Program-made: the position numbers and the translations under genes | In this document: piece by piece, positions 40,964-54,200 of the stretch | Numbering within the stretch: the stretch's first letter is position 1 | Layout: every line of letters starts with the position of its first letter | Notes under the pieces: model-generated | Database searches by the model: none | Told to the model about the DNA's origin: nothing | Seen by the model: only the letters and a program-made list of their open reading frames with translations | From: Siphonodentalium dalli | Lineage: Eukaryota; Mollusca; Scaphopoda; Gadilida; Siphonodentaliidae | Assembly: GCA_032622095.1 (NCBI GenBank) | Contig: CP136063.1 | Coordinates: forward strand, 211,559,982-211,623,981 | Direction: 5' to 3' | Length of the DNA stretch: 64,000 bases

Positions 40964-43900
40964 GTGCAGGTACTTGGTGTAACAATTGTGCAAAAGGTGA
41001 TAAATCATGAAACTTAGCACACATGTTCCCCGTGCACTATTGGTAATTTTCAGATATGGAGATATTCGTGGGAGGTCCTTAGCAACAGTTGCTATGCCAT
41101 GAATTATTTTATGATGAAAATAATTAAACTAGTTGTTGTTTATGGTGATCTGATAGGAAATGTACCATATTTCTTACTTACATAGGTGGTAACGGTTGCT
41201 AGTGACACACCCAAAATAAAAAAATATGACTGATATTAAAGGCACGGGTGGCGTTCGTTGTAGAAATATTCATATTTGTTCAAATCGTCATCAACAGAAT
41301 GAATATTAAAAATATATAGAGTTTTGTTCATATGCCAAACATAATCAGCGCGTAAATAGTATATTGTCATCAAGGCGTACGATTGTGTACGTAAACAAGA
41401 GCCTGCTCGTGTTACGGAAGTGTTGCTTCTGTTTACATAACACAGCACGATTCTATTGGTTAATCACACACTAATGATATAAACGCTCTTTATTATCTCC
41501 ATATCAGGAAAACAGTAACAAATAACGCTCTTTATGTTTACCATATCCGGATCTAAACAAAAGCCAGGTTCTGTAAAGTTTTTTGCTTTTGTTTACATAA
41601 CAAAGGAAAAACATTTGACAATAACATACTGTTTATGCCATATTTCTGATTAGTGTAAGAAAAAAATCTGTCCATATTTTACAATTATTTCTGTTTATGG
41701 CGGTTTTGACGGATGTGAATATTTTAACAGCATACCCAACGCCGCCCGTATCTTTAATGGCAATTTTAACAATTAAACTAAACCATGTGTGATCTTATTG
41801 TGAAAATAATCATAATATTTGTTGTTAGCTTGGACCTGACTTAAAAATTACTATATTTCTTATAAACAGGTTGGTACCGTTGCTTGGAATCATTACCCAA
41901 AATTCAAGTTATTCAAACATGGCTGATATGATGGCAGTTTTATCAATCTGAACTACACCGTGTAACATTGTTATGGTGAAAACTATTATAATAGTTGTGT
42001 GGGAATGACTGGAAAAATACCATATTTCTTACTTACATGGGTGGTAACGGTTGCTATGGACATGCCCGAAATTGAAAAATGTACACATGACTGATATGGG
42101 ATTATTTTCAAACTAAGCTGCACCATGTAGCATTTTGTTGATGAAACAATTATAATAGTTGTTGTTAGTGTGGGCATGACAGCCATGACTGGAAAAGTAA
42201 TGTATTTCATTCTTACAGGGGTGGTAACAGTTGCTAGGGACATACCAATCATTGACAAAATACCATCAGTAAGATTTTCTGGCAATTTAAAGGGTATATC
42301 TGTTTCATATTATGCTTATATTTACAAATAATACATCATTAAATGGTGTGGTGTAAGACCCTATTTCAGGTTGATATTGTGGTTGAAAGTTTTGCTAGGC
42401 AACACCTTCCATTGAGAAAAGTAACTTTAAGTTATTACCATTCAGTTAATTTTGATTAGAATGACATGCACATGTATGAAGGTCATAACTATCTGCCATA
42501 AATCTACCAATGGGATACATTTTGCTTGAGCCATTAGACAGGCTTGTATTAACATTGACCCACATTTTTGTGGGCACCTGCCTCTGCAATCCGACCTCCA
42601 CACTATATTTGTCCATGTCATCCATACAGAACATACTCTTATCACATGGTGATGGCATCCAGAATAATATTTACCATATAGTAGGAACTAACTGTTTGTC
42701 CTACCTATCTATGTATGTCAATACTTCACAATGGGTCCTTTAATTCCCCACTTACAGGGGCATAGCCTACGCCTATCTATTTCAGACTGAGATCCCATGA
42801 CCTACCTTTAGGAGCTAATGTCCATTTCCAATATACTATACCTATATGGACATCCATGTGTCATCAGTCCAATACCTATGTATTTGGTCATGCGTGGATG
42901 GCCTGCTTTTAGGGGGTGTCTGTGAATGGCTTACCTGTAGGGATTTTGATTCATGACATGTCGTAGTGGACTGCTTCGATTGTACCTGTGGGCAACTGGG
43001 TATTTACACCATGTGACAGAGCATGGTCATCGCGTACCATGCAGATTAGACATCATATAGCTTGTGTAAGTGGCCGGGGTCCATGCCCATCTACAGATGC
43101 CTGATCATGCATAGCTATATCAACATGAGTCCATGCATGGCCAATTTAAATATATGGATCTGATATAATATGGCTCATATGTAGCAGCCTGGTTCATGCC
43201 ATATATATGGGCATTGTTCTTTTGAGTTTTGACTACATGTAGATAGGTTTTTGGCAGTCTATGTAAACATACACTCAGATCCACTATTTTTTATATGTGG
43301 GTATGTAGTTTACTCCAGACTGGGTTTCTGGGTATTGCCTAAATATTGTGGGCTGGGTCCATGGCAAAATACTAAGGGGCCTATGCACTTCATATATATG
43401 GGACTGTGACCTAAACATCTAGATGTGTGTCTATGGCAAATATTACTTTTGTGATATGGGTTATAGATTGTCGCACTCTTGAATACCAAGGTATATTATA
43501 TGGTTACGTTAGTTAAATTTACTACTTTTCAGACTCCGTACTTTTGCAATGGTGGGTGCTTTCTTAACATCCAACAGTTACTACTACCAACATAAGTCTT
43601 AAGACCTATTTTGGTCAGGCGTACTAATAACCACAATTATTATGGATTCTTTCACACTATAAATCCTATGTGAGACAGTTTAATCGGTTTTAATTTTCAT
43701 AATATCAGCCATATGTGAATTTATTAGATTTCGGGTAGTTTCCTCTCCACCATTGTACCAATATGAAAACTAAATTTTGTGCCATATTATGTTTAGACTC
43801 ACAGTTACAACATATATTAGAATTGTTTTTCACCATAAACATTCTAGATGAGATAGTTTAGTTGGTTAAAACTGTCATAATATTGTCTAATATTTGCAAT

Positions 43901-44896
43901 TCTTTGAGTTTGGAGTAATGTCCCTAGCAACCACAGAAATATGGTAATTTTCCAGTCAGGTTCACACTAACAACTACTATAATGGTTTTCACCATAAAAA
44001 TGCTACAGGACATATTTTCGTTTGTTAACACTTATGTACATATGTGCATTTTTCAATTCTGGGAATGTCCCTAGAAACCGTTACCAACCCTGTAAGAATA
44101 AAATATGTTAATTTTCCAGTCATGCCCATATTAGCAACTCCAGTTATGCCCATATTAGCAACAACTATTATAATTGTTTTCATCAACAAAATGCTACATG
44201 GGGCAGTTTAGTTTGTTAAAATTGCCATAATATCAGTCATACGTACATTTTTCAATTTTGGCTATGTCCCTAGCAACTGTTGCCACCCATGTAAATAAGA
44301 AATATGGTAATTTTCCAGTCATTCCCATACATGGTGTAGTTTAGTTGTTAAAACTGCCATTATATGCGTCATATGTGCATTACTTCGATTTTTGGTAATG
44401 TCCCTAGCAACCTTTACCACCCCTATAAGTAATAAATGGTAATTGTTCAGTCAGGTCCACACTAACAGCCATTATAATTGTTTTCAGCATAAGTTCCTAC
44501 ATGGTGTAGTTTAATTTGTAAAAACTGCCATAATATCAATCATATGTATATTTTTTCGATTTCGGGTATAACGACCGTTAATACCCATGTACGTAATAAA
44601 TATGGTATTGTTTCTGTCATTGCAGGTCTACACAAACAACAACTAGTATAATTGTTTTCACCATAAAAATACTACATGACATAGTTTAATTTGTTAAAAC
44701 TGCCATAATATCAGTCATATATGCATTTCTTTGCTATCGGGTACTTGCCTAGCAACCGTTGCTAAGGAAGGACCTCCCGCGAATGCCTCCATATCTGGAA
44801 ATGATGAGTTGCGTATAAGGAACATATGTGGCAAGTTTCATGCTTGTGTCACCTTTTGCACAATTCTTGTGTATTTCTATACCAAGCGCCTGGACC
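40964..44896. mobile_element. 3.9-kb inverted-repeat element built of 150-195-bp units
   Basis: The ends are inverted copies ('attgtgcaaaaggtg' then 'catgaaactt'; 'ggaggtcctt' then 'gcaac.gttgct'). Left-half repeats (41030-42290) run in one direction and right-half repeats (43510-44830) in the other. Each unit holds 'ccctagcaaccgttaccacc' or its complement, plus 'ttttccagtcatgcccat'. The centre (42300-43510) is single-copy within the window. The left half is interrupted by the TTAA element 41240-41753. No coding capacity seen. Confidence 0.75.
41240..41753. mobile_element. Nested TTAA-flanked element
   Basis: 514 bp with TTAA at both sides (41236-41239, 41754-41757). Ends AGGCACGGGTGGCGTT and AACGCCGCCCGTATCT. 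Removing it restores the 'gactgatattaatggcaattt' unit of the host repeat (quoted in part). Confidence 0.85.
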
Positions 44897-44979
44897 AACA
44901 CTCATCGTGAATAAGCCCAAAACGGTTGTATACTAACCGAAATATGTCATTATATCCCAATGAAAATTTATTTTCGGGT

Positions 44980-47900
44980 TTCGGTTTGTCTTGGTGGAAG
45001 TGGCGCATTATAACCCAAAGTGCACATTATATGAATTCCGGAAGTTTTCGGGCAATTCGGATTGATAGGTTGGCAAAGATTGGTTTCCCCACATTTTTCA
45101 AGGTCAATGTCAGGTCGGGGTCACAATTTAACCCGTCCATGACACTTCCCGCACAAAAATATCCCTAGGTAGCAAGTTTGAGCTCAATCGGTTCGAGTCT
45201 ATAAAGGACACACACATATATATCATTTGTGGGTACCCGTTTCAAGGTGAAGATCACCTCGGGCGGAAAAACGGACCCGATGAAAATCTCCCCCGTTCCT
45301 AGGAAGCCCTAAGTACGTCACACAACACGCTCATGTCTGGATACAGTCTTACACGCCCAGACCCAGACGTAAGAATCACATTACACGCATACGCTCTTTA
45401 TCAACGACACTGCGGATACGAACGCTCTTTAACTATCAACGCGATTAACCCCACAGTGCCGTTTTTGTGACTGAGAGTGGAGAACGGGTGCTCGGAGCTT
45501 CTCCAAAACGCCGCGACGACCATTCCCGTGAATTTTTACCCTTAGATGGGAAGTTTGAGCCCAATCGGTCCAGCCGTTTTCGAGTCTATAGAGGAAAATA
45601 AACACATATATACGTAGTTCTCAAAATATATAGTAGACTAGCAGATTAGCCCGCCACTGGCGGCATTGGTCCCATGGCTTTGGTCGATCCATTAATTTTA
45701 GTTTTTCAAGGTAACCCCGTACAGGCAAAAAATATTCCCCGTCCCGAGTTGACCATACATAACAAATTTCACGTCGATGTCACCGCTGACGACCGAGATA
45801 ACGCCCAAGGAAATGTGTGGGTGCCCGTTTCAAGGTCAAGGTCACCTGAGGCGGACAAACTGACCCGACGAAAATCTCCCCCGTCCATTGGAAGCCCTAA
45901 GTGCGAAATTAGATATCCCCAGTTTCCAAAAGCAAAAGATATCGGGTAGAATTTGTCAAATATGGACCCTGGTGCAAACACTCGCAGGCCCCTAAAATTT
46001 ATTAACATTGGATTTCCCATTAAAATCGACTTATGTCGATAAAACTCTTATTTTTAAAAATTTTAACCTGAGACTTCGTGTGTCTGCGTGTAATACTTAT
46101 ATATTCTTAAAATGACAGAGTCCAACACGTAATTATGTTTTAGATGGAAGAAATAAAAAAATTTCGATGCTAAATTTTAACACAGGATTTCCCATTAAAA
46201 TCGATTTATGTCGATAAAACTCTTATTTTTCAAAATTTTAAGCTGAGACTTGGTGTGTCTGTGTGTAATACTTACATATTCTTAAAATGACAGAGTCCAA
46301 CACGTAATTATGTTTTTGATGAAAGAAATTAAATTTTTTCGTTGCTAAATTTCGAGCGATAACGTTGCGTTGAATTGTAAATAAACGCTCTTTTATAGCG
46401 ACGCGTCATATACAAACGCTCATTAAATTATCACGCTCATTAAATTATCACGTGGTTATAACCCCCGCAGTGCCGTTTTTGTGATTGGGAGTGGAGAACG
46501 AGTGCTCAGAGCTTCTCCAAAACCGTTTTCGAGTCTATAGAGAACAAATATACACACATATTTATATATTTACGTAGTTCTCAAAATATATAGGAGACTA
46601 GCCGATGAGCTATTCAAAAAACAAATTTCAAGTTGATAGCTCTACCCAGCCCGACGTTGTCCGGGCTATTCAAAAACCAAATTTCAAGTCGATAGCTCTA
46701 CCCGTTTCCGAGATATGGTCTGCGCATGCACGGGCATCGCACGGGCTCGCCAATACGACAACGACGACCGCCTGGTCAAACAACACACACGTACCAAGTT
46801 TCGTCCCGATCGGTCGAGAATCGTAGATTTGTATAAATGACATACATACAGACAAACAAACATACAGACAGACAAACAGAGGTCTTCAAAATATATATGA
46901 GACTAGCCGATGAGACCGACGTTGTTCGGGCTATTCAAAAACCAAATTTCAAGTCCATAGCTCCACCCGTTTCCGAGATCTGGTCTGCGCATGCACGAAG
47001 CTGGCGTCGCACGGGTTCGGCGACCCGATAAAATTCGTATCCAGGGCAAGATACATTCACATAGCAAATTTCAAGTCGATAGCTCCACCCGTTTCCGAGA
47101 TCTCGTCTGCTCATGCGCTGCACGGGCGTCGTACGGGCTCGCCAAATACGACAACGACGACCGCCTGGTCAAACTACACACACGTACCAAGTTTCGTCCC
47201 GATCGGTCGAGAATCGTAGATTTGTATAAATGACATACATACAGACAAACAAACATACAGACAGACAAACAGAGGTCTTCAAAATATATATGAGACTAGC
47301 AGGTTAGCCCGCCACTGGCGGCAATCGTCAGAAACATGACAATTTTTTATTTTTTTAATTAATTTTTTAATTAAATTTTTTGTTTTTTAATGAGTTAATT
47401 GTGCCTTTTTAATTTACTGGCTTTTTTAATTAATTTTTTCAATTAATTTTTTTAATTTAATTTTTTGTTTTTCAATTTGACCCGATTTGACCTTGAATTG
47501 ATCATTTTCAAGGTCAAGGTCAGGTCGGGGTCACAATTTAACCCGTCCATGACACTTCCCGTAGGTAGCAAGTTTGAGCTCAATCGGTTCGAGTCTATAA
47601 AGGACACACACATTTATTACATATCTATCAACGTAATTTGCATGATTGCACGAGTTTCCAGGCGTGTGATAATTCTCAGAATCGCACTAGTGCAATCTGT
47701 CGACGGAACTATTTCATTCGTGTTAAAACTCAATTAAATTCACATTTTCTGTACCGGAGATGTACGATTGTGAGTCAATTTACTATGATACGGAGAAATA
47801 TAATAAAAATAGAACCGCATGAGTGTCTGGAATTTGACGAATTATCGCACTCGATTTGTTGGTGGAACGCGATACCTCTCGTGCGGGACTGTGTCCCGCA

Positions 47901-48420
47901 CTCGAGGTATCGCTCCGCCAACAAATCTCGTGCGATAATTTCGTCGAAATACAGACACTCATGCGGTTCTATCTATATATATCATTTGTGGGTACCCGTT
48001 TCAGGGTGGAGATCACCTCGGGCGGAAAAACTAACCCGATGAAAATCTCCCCGTTCCTATGAAGCCATATAAGTATACGTAAGAATCACACAACACGCTC
48101 ATGTCTGGATACATACGATCACGCCCGGACACAGACGTAAGAATAACATTACACGCATACGCTCTTTATCAACGACACTGCGGATACGAACGCTCTTTAA
48201 CTATCAACGCGATTAACCCCACAGTGCCGTTTTTGTGACTGAAAGAGGAGAACGGGTGCTCTGAGCTTCTCCAAAACGCCGCGACGACCATTCCCGCGTA
48301 TTTTTACCCTTATAGATGGGAAGTTTGGTCTCGATCGGTGCAGCCGTTTTAGATTCTATAAAGTACATATACACATATATATATTTATATACGGAAGTCT
48401 CAAAACAACTTATGAAGGGC
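44980..48420. repeat. Field of short interspersed and tandem repeats
   Basis: Contains two copies of a roughly 420-bp unit (45220-45640 and 47977-48395) with 'gggtacccgtttca', 'aaaatctcccc' and 'cagtgccgtttttgtgac', and a third partial copy near 46380-46540. A 175-bp tandem pair lies at 46011-46360. Two head-to-tail units of about 300-390 bp (46599-47299) end 'tcttcaaaatatatatgaga' before 'ctagc'. Recurrent 'ctagcaggttagcccgccac' follows AT-rich tails, as in SINE-like or Helentron-like repeats. T-rich filler lies at 47340-47470. No protein domain. Confidence 0.65.
47812..47969. mobile_element. Palindromic MITE with TA target
   Basis: 158 bp, TA at both sides. Arms of about 75 bp start GAACCGCATGAGTGTCTG and meet at 'gcgggactgtgtcccgc'. 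The TA target suggests Tc1/mariner mobilisation. Confidence 0.8.
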
Positions 48421-48939
48421 TTTTAAAATATATTTGTGAAGAAAATTAAGTTATAATATGTCGGATGTCCCTATGAATCCTTAGTCTAGACTCTTTAACG
48501 CTATTGACGTTCTGGAGCGCTTTTGTCTTGAGAAATTGAAATTGAAATAACGAAAGTTTATTGTGTACAATTATTTGATCTTTCCTCTTAAAAATGTTTT
48601 GTGTTGAGCAAATATATAGCATTTCAATGGTTATATCATGAATGTCACTGGATTTCACTCGTCTTTTTTGGGAAACTTACTCCAAATTTGAACGGCGGAA
48701 AAAATGGGGAAAGCATATCAACAAAAACCTCGAAAACATGCATCCAATTGAAGCATATATAAAACTGTACTAACAGCTTTTGCATACATTGATTTTTCAT
48801 ATAGAATTTACCACTCCCTTATTTATGTTCATTGTCAGAGCTATATATACGATCATTTTTGTCGGAATTTGGCAGTGAAATGTCAAATTGATATGTTGGG
48901 ATAGTTGTATATGTACATGTATATGGAAGATATGATACC

Positions 48940-51203
48940 GCTAAATGATTCAACGCCGATGTAAACCATCACCGTGCGACCGATGTGTGTCCATTGATGG
49001 TTTAATAACGTATAGTCTGGTCGTTGAAGCATTGGACCTAGAACAAATTGTTTACAAGCTGTTTTTGGTGTCATATTGTCGGCCAGAATGTATGGAACAA
49101 CATATCCAAAATCCGCTAAAATCCGCTTTGGGGAAAATTCTCTATTGAAGATGGCGTCCATAATGACTATTGTTATCGGAAAATACTGAATTCTGCGGCA
49201 GGTGCTCCAATTAATGCCAAATTCGTAATAAATTGAAATATACACAAACATTGATTAGTCGTAAACCATATATGTAGAATATTTTTCCCAAAATGGCCAC
49301 CAAAATTGACAAATCGAATGAAAGTTACATTTAGTGCAAAATTGAATAGCTAGTCCTATACGAGTGAATAAACGCTCGAATATTTCGAGGAAGAATGACT
49401 ACAAGTATAAGAGAAACTTTTGATTAGAGATGTACGAATTCTTTCTGATGTATCTCACGAGAGAGCAAGCGAAAGCAGGGTCTTGTGGAACGATTAAATC
49501 TGGACTTTTGGGCGTCCAGAAACGGAAAAATGACGCAGTTTTATCTGTACCGCTAATCTTGAATCGTGTGATATATGTGTAATTAAACAGCTAAATGGGA
49601 TTTAGTAGGGATGTATTGACTATTCGGCCTTTCTCTAGAAGCAGAAATATATGTATTCAGAGCAGTCTCACGAATGAGACCGATCACCATTTATTTTGAT
49701 ATCGACGGTATAAAACCTTAAAAAATTAATTGCTATAAAACGGTATGAATTATGTTCATATTGTACTGGGGAGAATGCGTAGATCCTATTGTACGTGTCT
49801 CAATATAGTAGTTATAGTTGCCTCAGATCAAGTGATAAAACACGAATATTTCGCTTTTATCACAAGAATGCGTGATGGTGTACCATGAACTAAATTTATT
49901 AAATCACAAATGAGTACCATATAATGACTTCAATAAATTCAAAACTTGACCAAAATTGCCTACATAATCTGTGACAGAGACTGTGTTTATACCTGGAAAT
50001 TATATTTGGTTGAATTCACCAAGGCCACATCTACGCGAAACTTACTACGTTGTCTTCAACCGCATCACTGCGTTTACCCATTTTCCATAATGTTACACAT
50101 GTCTGTTGCACACAGAACCACAAATAACAATATTGGGTGAATGTTCAACGTTGGAATAACATCTTAAACGATGATCACCTGATATTTAGCACGATTACGT
50201 GGGTGGTAATGGTAATATATTTTCAAACAAAAATATACTGAAAACTAATAGTGTGTATTGCACTGTAGCTTATTCTAGTTGTAAAGTGGCCACTGAAGTA
50301 ATTTTAACAAAATTGTCTACTAAGAAACCGGGTTGGTAGCAGAATGAAAATTAGTCTTACATACAATGTACTATGTACACTCTCTTTGACCTGGTGGGAT
50401 TCGGTGCTAATCCATTGAAGATATGAGTGTTTCTTTACAGTATAATAACCATTGCGTCATACGTGTATCGTTTATTATGACCGGGAGTGTTGACAATTCC
50501 GGAAATATAACTAGTATTTATACTTCTAGAGTATGCACTTAAATTTCGGCGTTGCATTCAATATTTAATCAACATGCCGAATGAAACTACCATGCACTGT
50601 GAGGCGAAACATTAGATCGTGTGTTGTATGCACGAGCTATTTTTGTTTTGCCCAACAGTTGGATGTTGGATAAGCAGAACACCCAAACGCTAAAGACGTA
50701 AATCATTGGGGGGTTGACTTGCTGACCGATGATCCTTCAGATTGGTCTGTTTTAATGATGTGTGTACCTTTAAAGATATTTAACAACCGACTTGTATATT
50801 GCCAATACGTATTTCACTCTTATGTGGTTACCCAATATGTTGCTTTCTACGTGGTATGGTTTGGAGTTGCGGCCATTTTGACAGCCATTTCATGGCCACG
50901 ATTGTATAATTTTCTGTCCGTGTCACTCTACTCGCTCCCGCATTCTAATTTAACACAAACTGATATAACGGCATAATTATGATGCCACTATATATCGTAT
51001 AATGACTTATATAGATAACTGATGTAGTATAGACAACCATGTTGGACGCCATCGTGGATAACAAAGTTTCCCCAACGCGGATTTTTGCGGATTTTGGATA
51101 TGTTGTTCCTGATGCTTTTCCGCGTCGAATGACACCGAAAACAGCTTGTAAACAATTTGTTCTAGGTTCACCTCAAAATCGAGTCTCAACGACCAGACTA
51201 GTA
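48940..51203. repeat. Diverged inverted pair 48990-49170 / 51020-51203
   Basis: Both carry 'cctagaacaaattgtttaca' and 'gatggcgtcca' in opposite orientation with clear divergence. They abut the large inverted repeat that begins at 51204 and share its 'atggcg' motif style. Sequence between them (49270-51000) holds nothing I recognise. Confidence 0.6.
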
Positions 51204-54200
51204 TAGTCCAGGAGATATTGGTCGACCTCTGCACCCCCCCCCAGGACTTAACTTCACCCCACTAATTTTCTTCCTTAAGGTCTCCTCTAATTTTTTTCAC
51301 TTGTTAACAAGAAAAAAAAGTGGCCGCAGAGACTCCAGACAAGATGGCGTCCATCATGGCGGCCATTTTTTTTAAATGCACCAGGTCTCTTTGATCGCCA
51401 TTATAGTAAATATGATAGCACATGCGGTCTTGTTTTCCGCTCGATTCGTTATGATAATATACAACCCTTACAAATTAGCCAAAAATCCGACACCAGAATC
51501 CAATATGGCGGCCAAGATGGCCGCCGAAATGTGAAAATATGCTATTTTTCTGACATGTTACCACCTTTCGTTTGTCTCTGTGGGAAAATGTTAGAATTTT
51601 TGCATCATATTATACATTTATCACATAGAGGAGTCATTGGCGAACACATGGGGACCATAATATGCATTCATTGCGGGATATTTTTGTCCGATATCACGTT
51701 TTCCCAAATGCCGGTATCATAGGTCAAAGCCGAATCTCCGTTAATAACGCGATGTTATGTTTCGAATCAATGAATGTTATCGCTATTATAACAACACCCA
51801 TGCATATATATTTGCAGGAGATACTCGAGCTAGGATTCCTCTTATACCTGAGTTGAGGAATATTTACCCAAATCAAAGATGGCGGCCAAAATGGCCACCA
51901 GAAATAAAACATCGCCGAACATCGCTGATTTTAACATCAGTGAGCATTATTGTCATGACAACTCCACACCTGCTTACTATTGTAAGTTGGGAACACTTAG
52001 GCGAAGAACTTTCCTTGTACCATATCCAAATAAAAGTCCCCCAAATCCAAAATGGCGCCCACAATGGCGGACAGATTTTAAAAAATCACCGAAATTCCCT
52101 CATATTCACATCATTGGGCATTATTGTCGAGACATCTCCATCCATGCGTACAGTTGAGTTGGAAATACTGAGGTGAAGTAATTACCTTACATTTCATGCA
52201 AGAAATTGTTTTCCAAATCGAAGATGGCGGCCAAAATGGCGACCGAAATTTGAAAACACGCCTACATTCCTTTACTTTCTTAGGATGGGCGTTATTGTTT
52301 CGCGATTTCTACCCACCATTACATGTTGATATGTATGAATTATTCATTGAGTTGGCAAGTGATACTCACAGTCAATATGGCGGCCAAACTGGCGGGCAGA
52401 AATTGAAAAGAAGCCGATATTATCACATACTAATTTCAACTTTTTGTCATAATATTGATTTGTATAGACGAAACGGTACATAATATAAGCCATATATTAG
52501 TTCCAATGTAAGTCGTAGCCTTTTGGAAGGATGAAAACCCACAATCGCAATGTGGCATTTCAAAATCCATTCTCCACTAAGGGCTCATACTGGCCGTAAC
52601 CGTATATAGGTGCGCCGAAGAGTCATATCATGACTTCCAAGAATCAAAACAACAGTACCTGAGCTTATTCTGAATTGCCACATTCAGCATTATCTAGACT
52701 CGTTTCCGTCTCTTCGTCAGATTAATTTATCTCACTCACAACAACCGTTCACTACTCTTCTTTGTAGGAGTGTGCCACTAATCGGAATGTTTCAAACAAT
52801 TCATATGCCGGTGTCCAGCTCACGTGTTGGTTTCGAAAGCTTGGAATTCTTAGCGAGCTTCATTCGTGGTATAGCTTATGGTATAATTCAGATGCTACAC
52901 ATGGGGTATATGCGTCATCTTGTGCGATACACTATAAAGGTATTCAGTCGATGCGTATACTAGCTTTCAGAAGGACATATCTATCTGCGTATTGTCAGCT
53001 TTGGTGACCTAATGGGGATAACAACGTGTACACCTGGTGATCTTCCCAAACAGCCACTTCTCAATATATGGTTCATCAATTCACATACTCATCTAATGCA
53101 CTGACGTACCCGGACAACTTCTGTATATGGCTTCGAATGTTGAAAGCCCGACATTTGCCGGATGCATTTCTGCTAAGGCGTAGCAGACCATAATGCATAA
53201 TATACCCAAACTCCTGGAACATGATCATAAGAACAAGCTTGTTGGCGTCCAGCAATCGTCTCACCGAACAGATCCAAGCAGATGATAACAATACACACGG
53301 TGCTAGTTTGTGGGTATGTGTCATGATAGTGGAAATGAAATTGGACCATGACTGCACCGCCCCTTATTTTGTTATGTTTTAGATTTAGACAGGATCTCAT
53401 GTGTGGCTTTGCTTTCCTTGTATGCTAAGATTGTATGTTCCCATCCGTTTGGAAGCCGTTCTTAAACAACTGGACCAGGAGTATGCCATTGGCTACTGCT
53501 GTATAAGCCCCACCAAGACTGGGGCGTAGTCTTAAAGGCTATACCTTTGATAGTTGGTTGCTATGTCATACTCATGCTGGGTGGTATGGTTCAAGAAAGT
53601 ACAAATGCCATCAACATAAGGGTGAAATGTTCAACGCGAAGAACATCCAGAGGAATGTTACGTTGATGAGCTCTTGCATTCAGTTCAACACACGTTGGTA
53701 CACCAAGTGATTTCTTGGTAACATCACCAATGCGACCATTTTCCTGCATGAGACATTAACTACTATATTCTAAAGTTATATATATAAAGCTATATGATCA
53801 TAAAGGTCGCGTTCCCCAACGGCCACAGCCATTGCCATCGAGCCTGTAAATTGTTCTTTAAATACAGTGAAATAAATGCACCACAGTTCCTGACATTTTC
53901 TTGAATAATACCGCCCACATACTGACACTAACCCTGAGAGAGGATAACAAAACGCGCATACATTCATGCTGTAAAGACATTATCCTTTAGTCCATCCGAC
54001 TGTTTTGAGGGAGGCTAGCATATTGTTATCCAGACAAAAGTGTACGTAGTTGAATCAGAAAGGCGTCGAAACGGATGTGGAAATACAATCTTACCACACC
54101 AAATAAAACCAACACGCATGACATTCGATATCTTAAACATGCACCAGGTGTAGGGGTGGTGTATACAGTGGCCCATTTCATTCCCACTATCATGGCGCAT

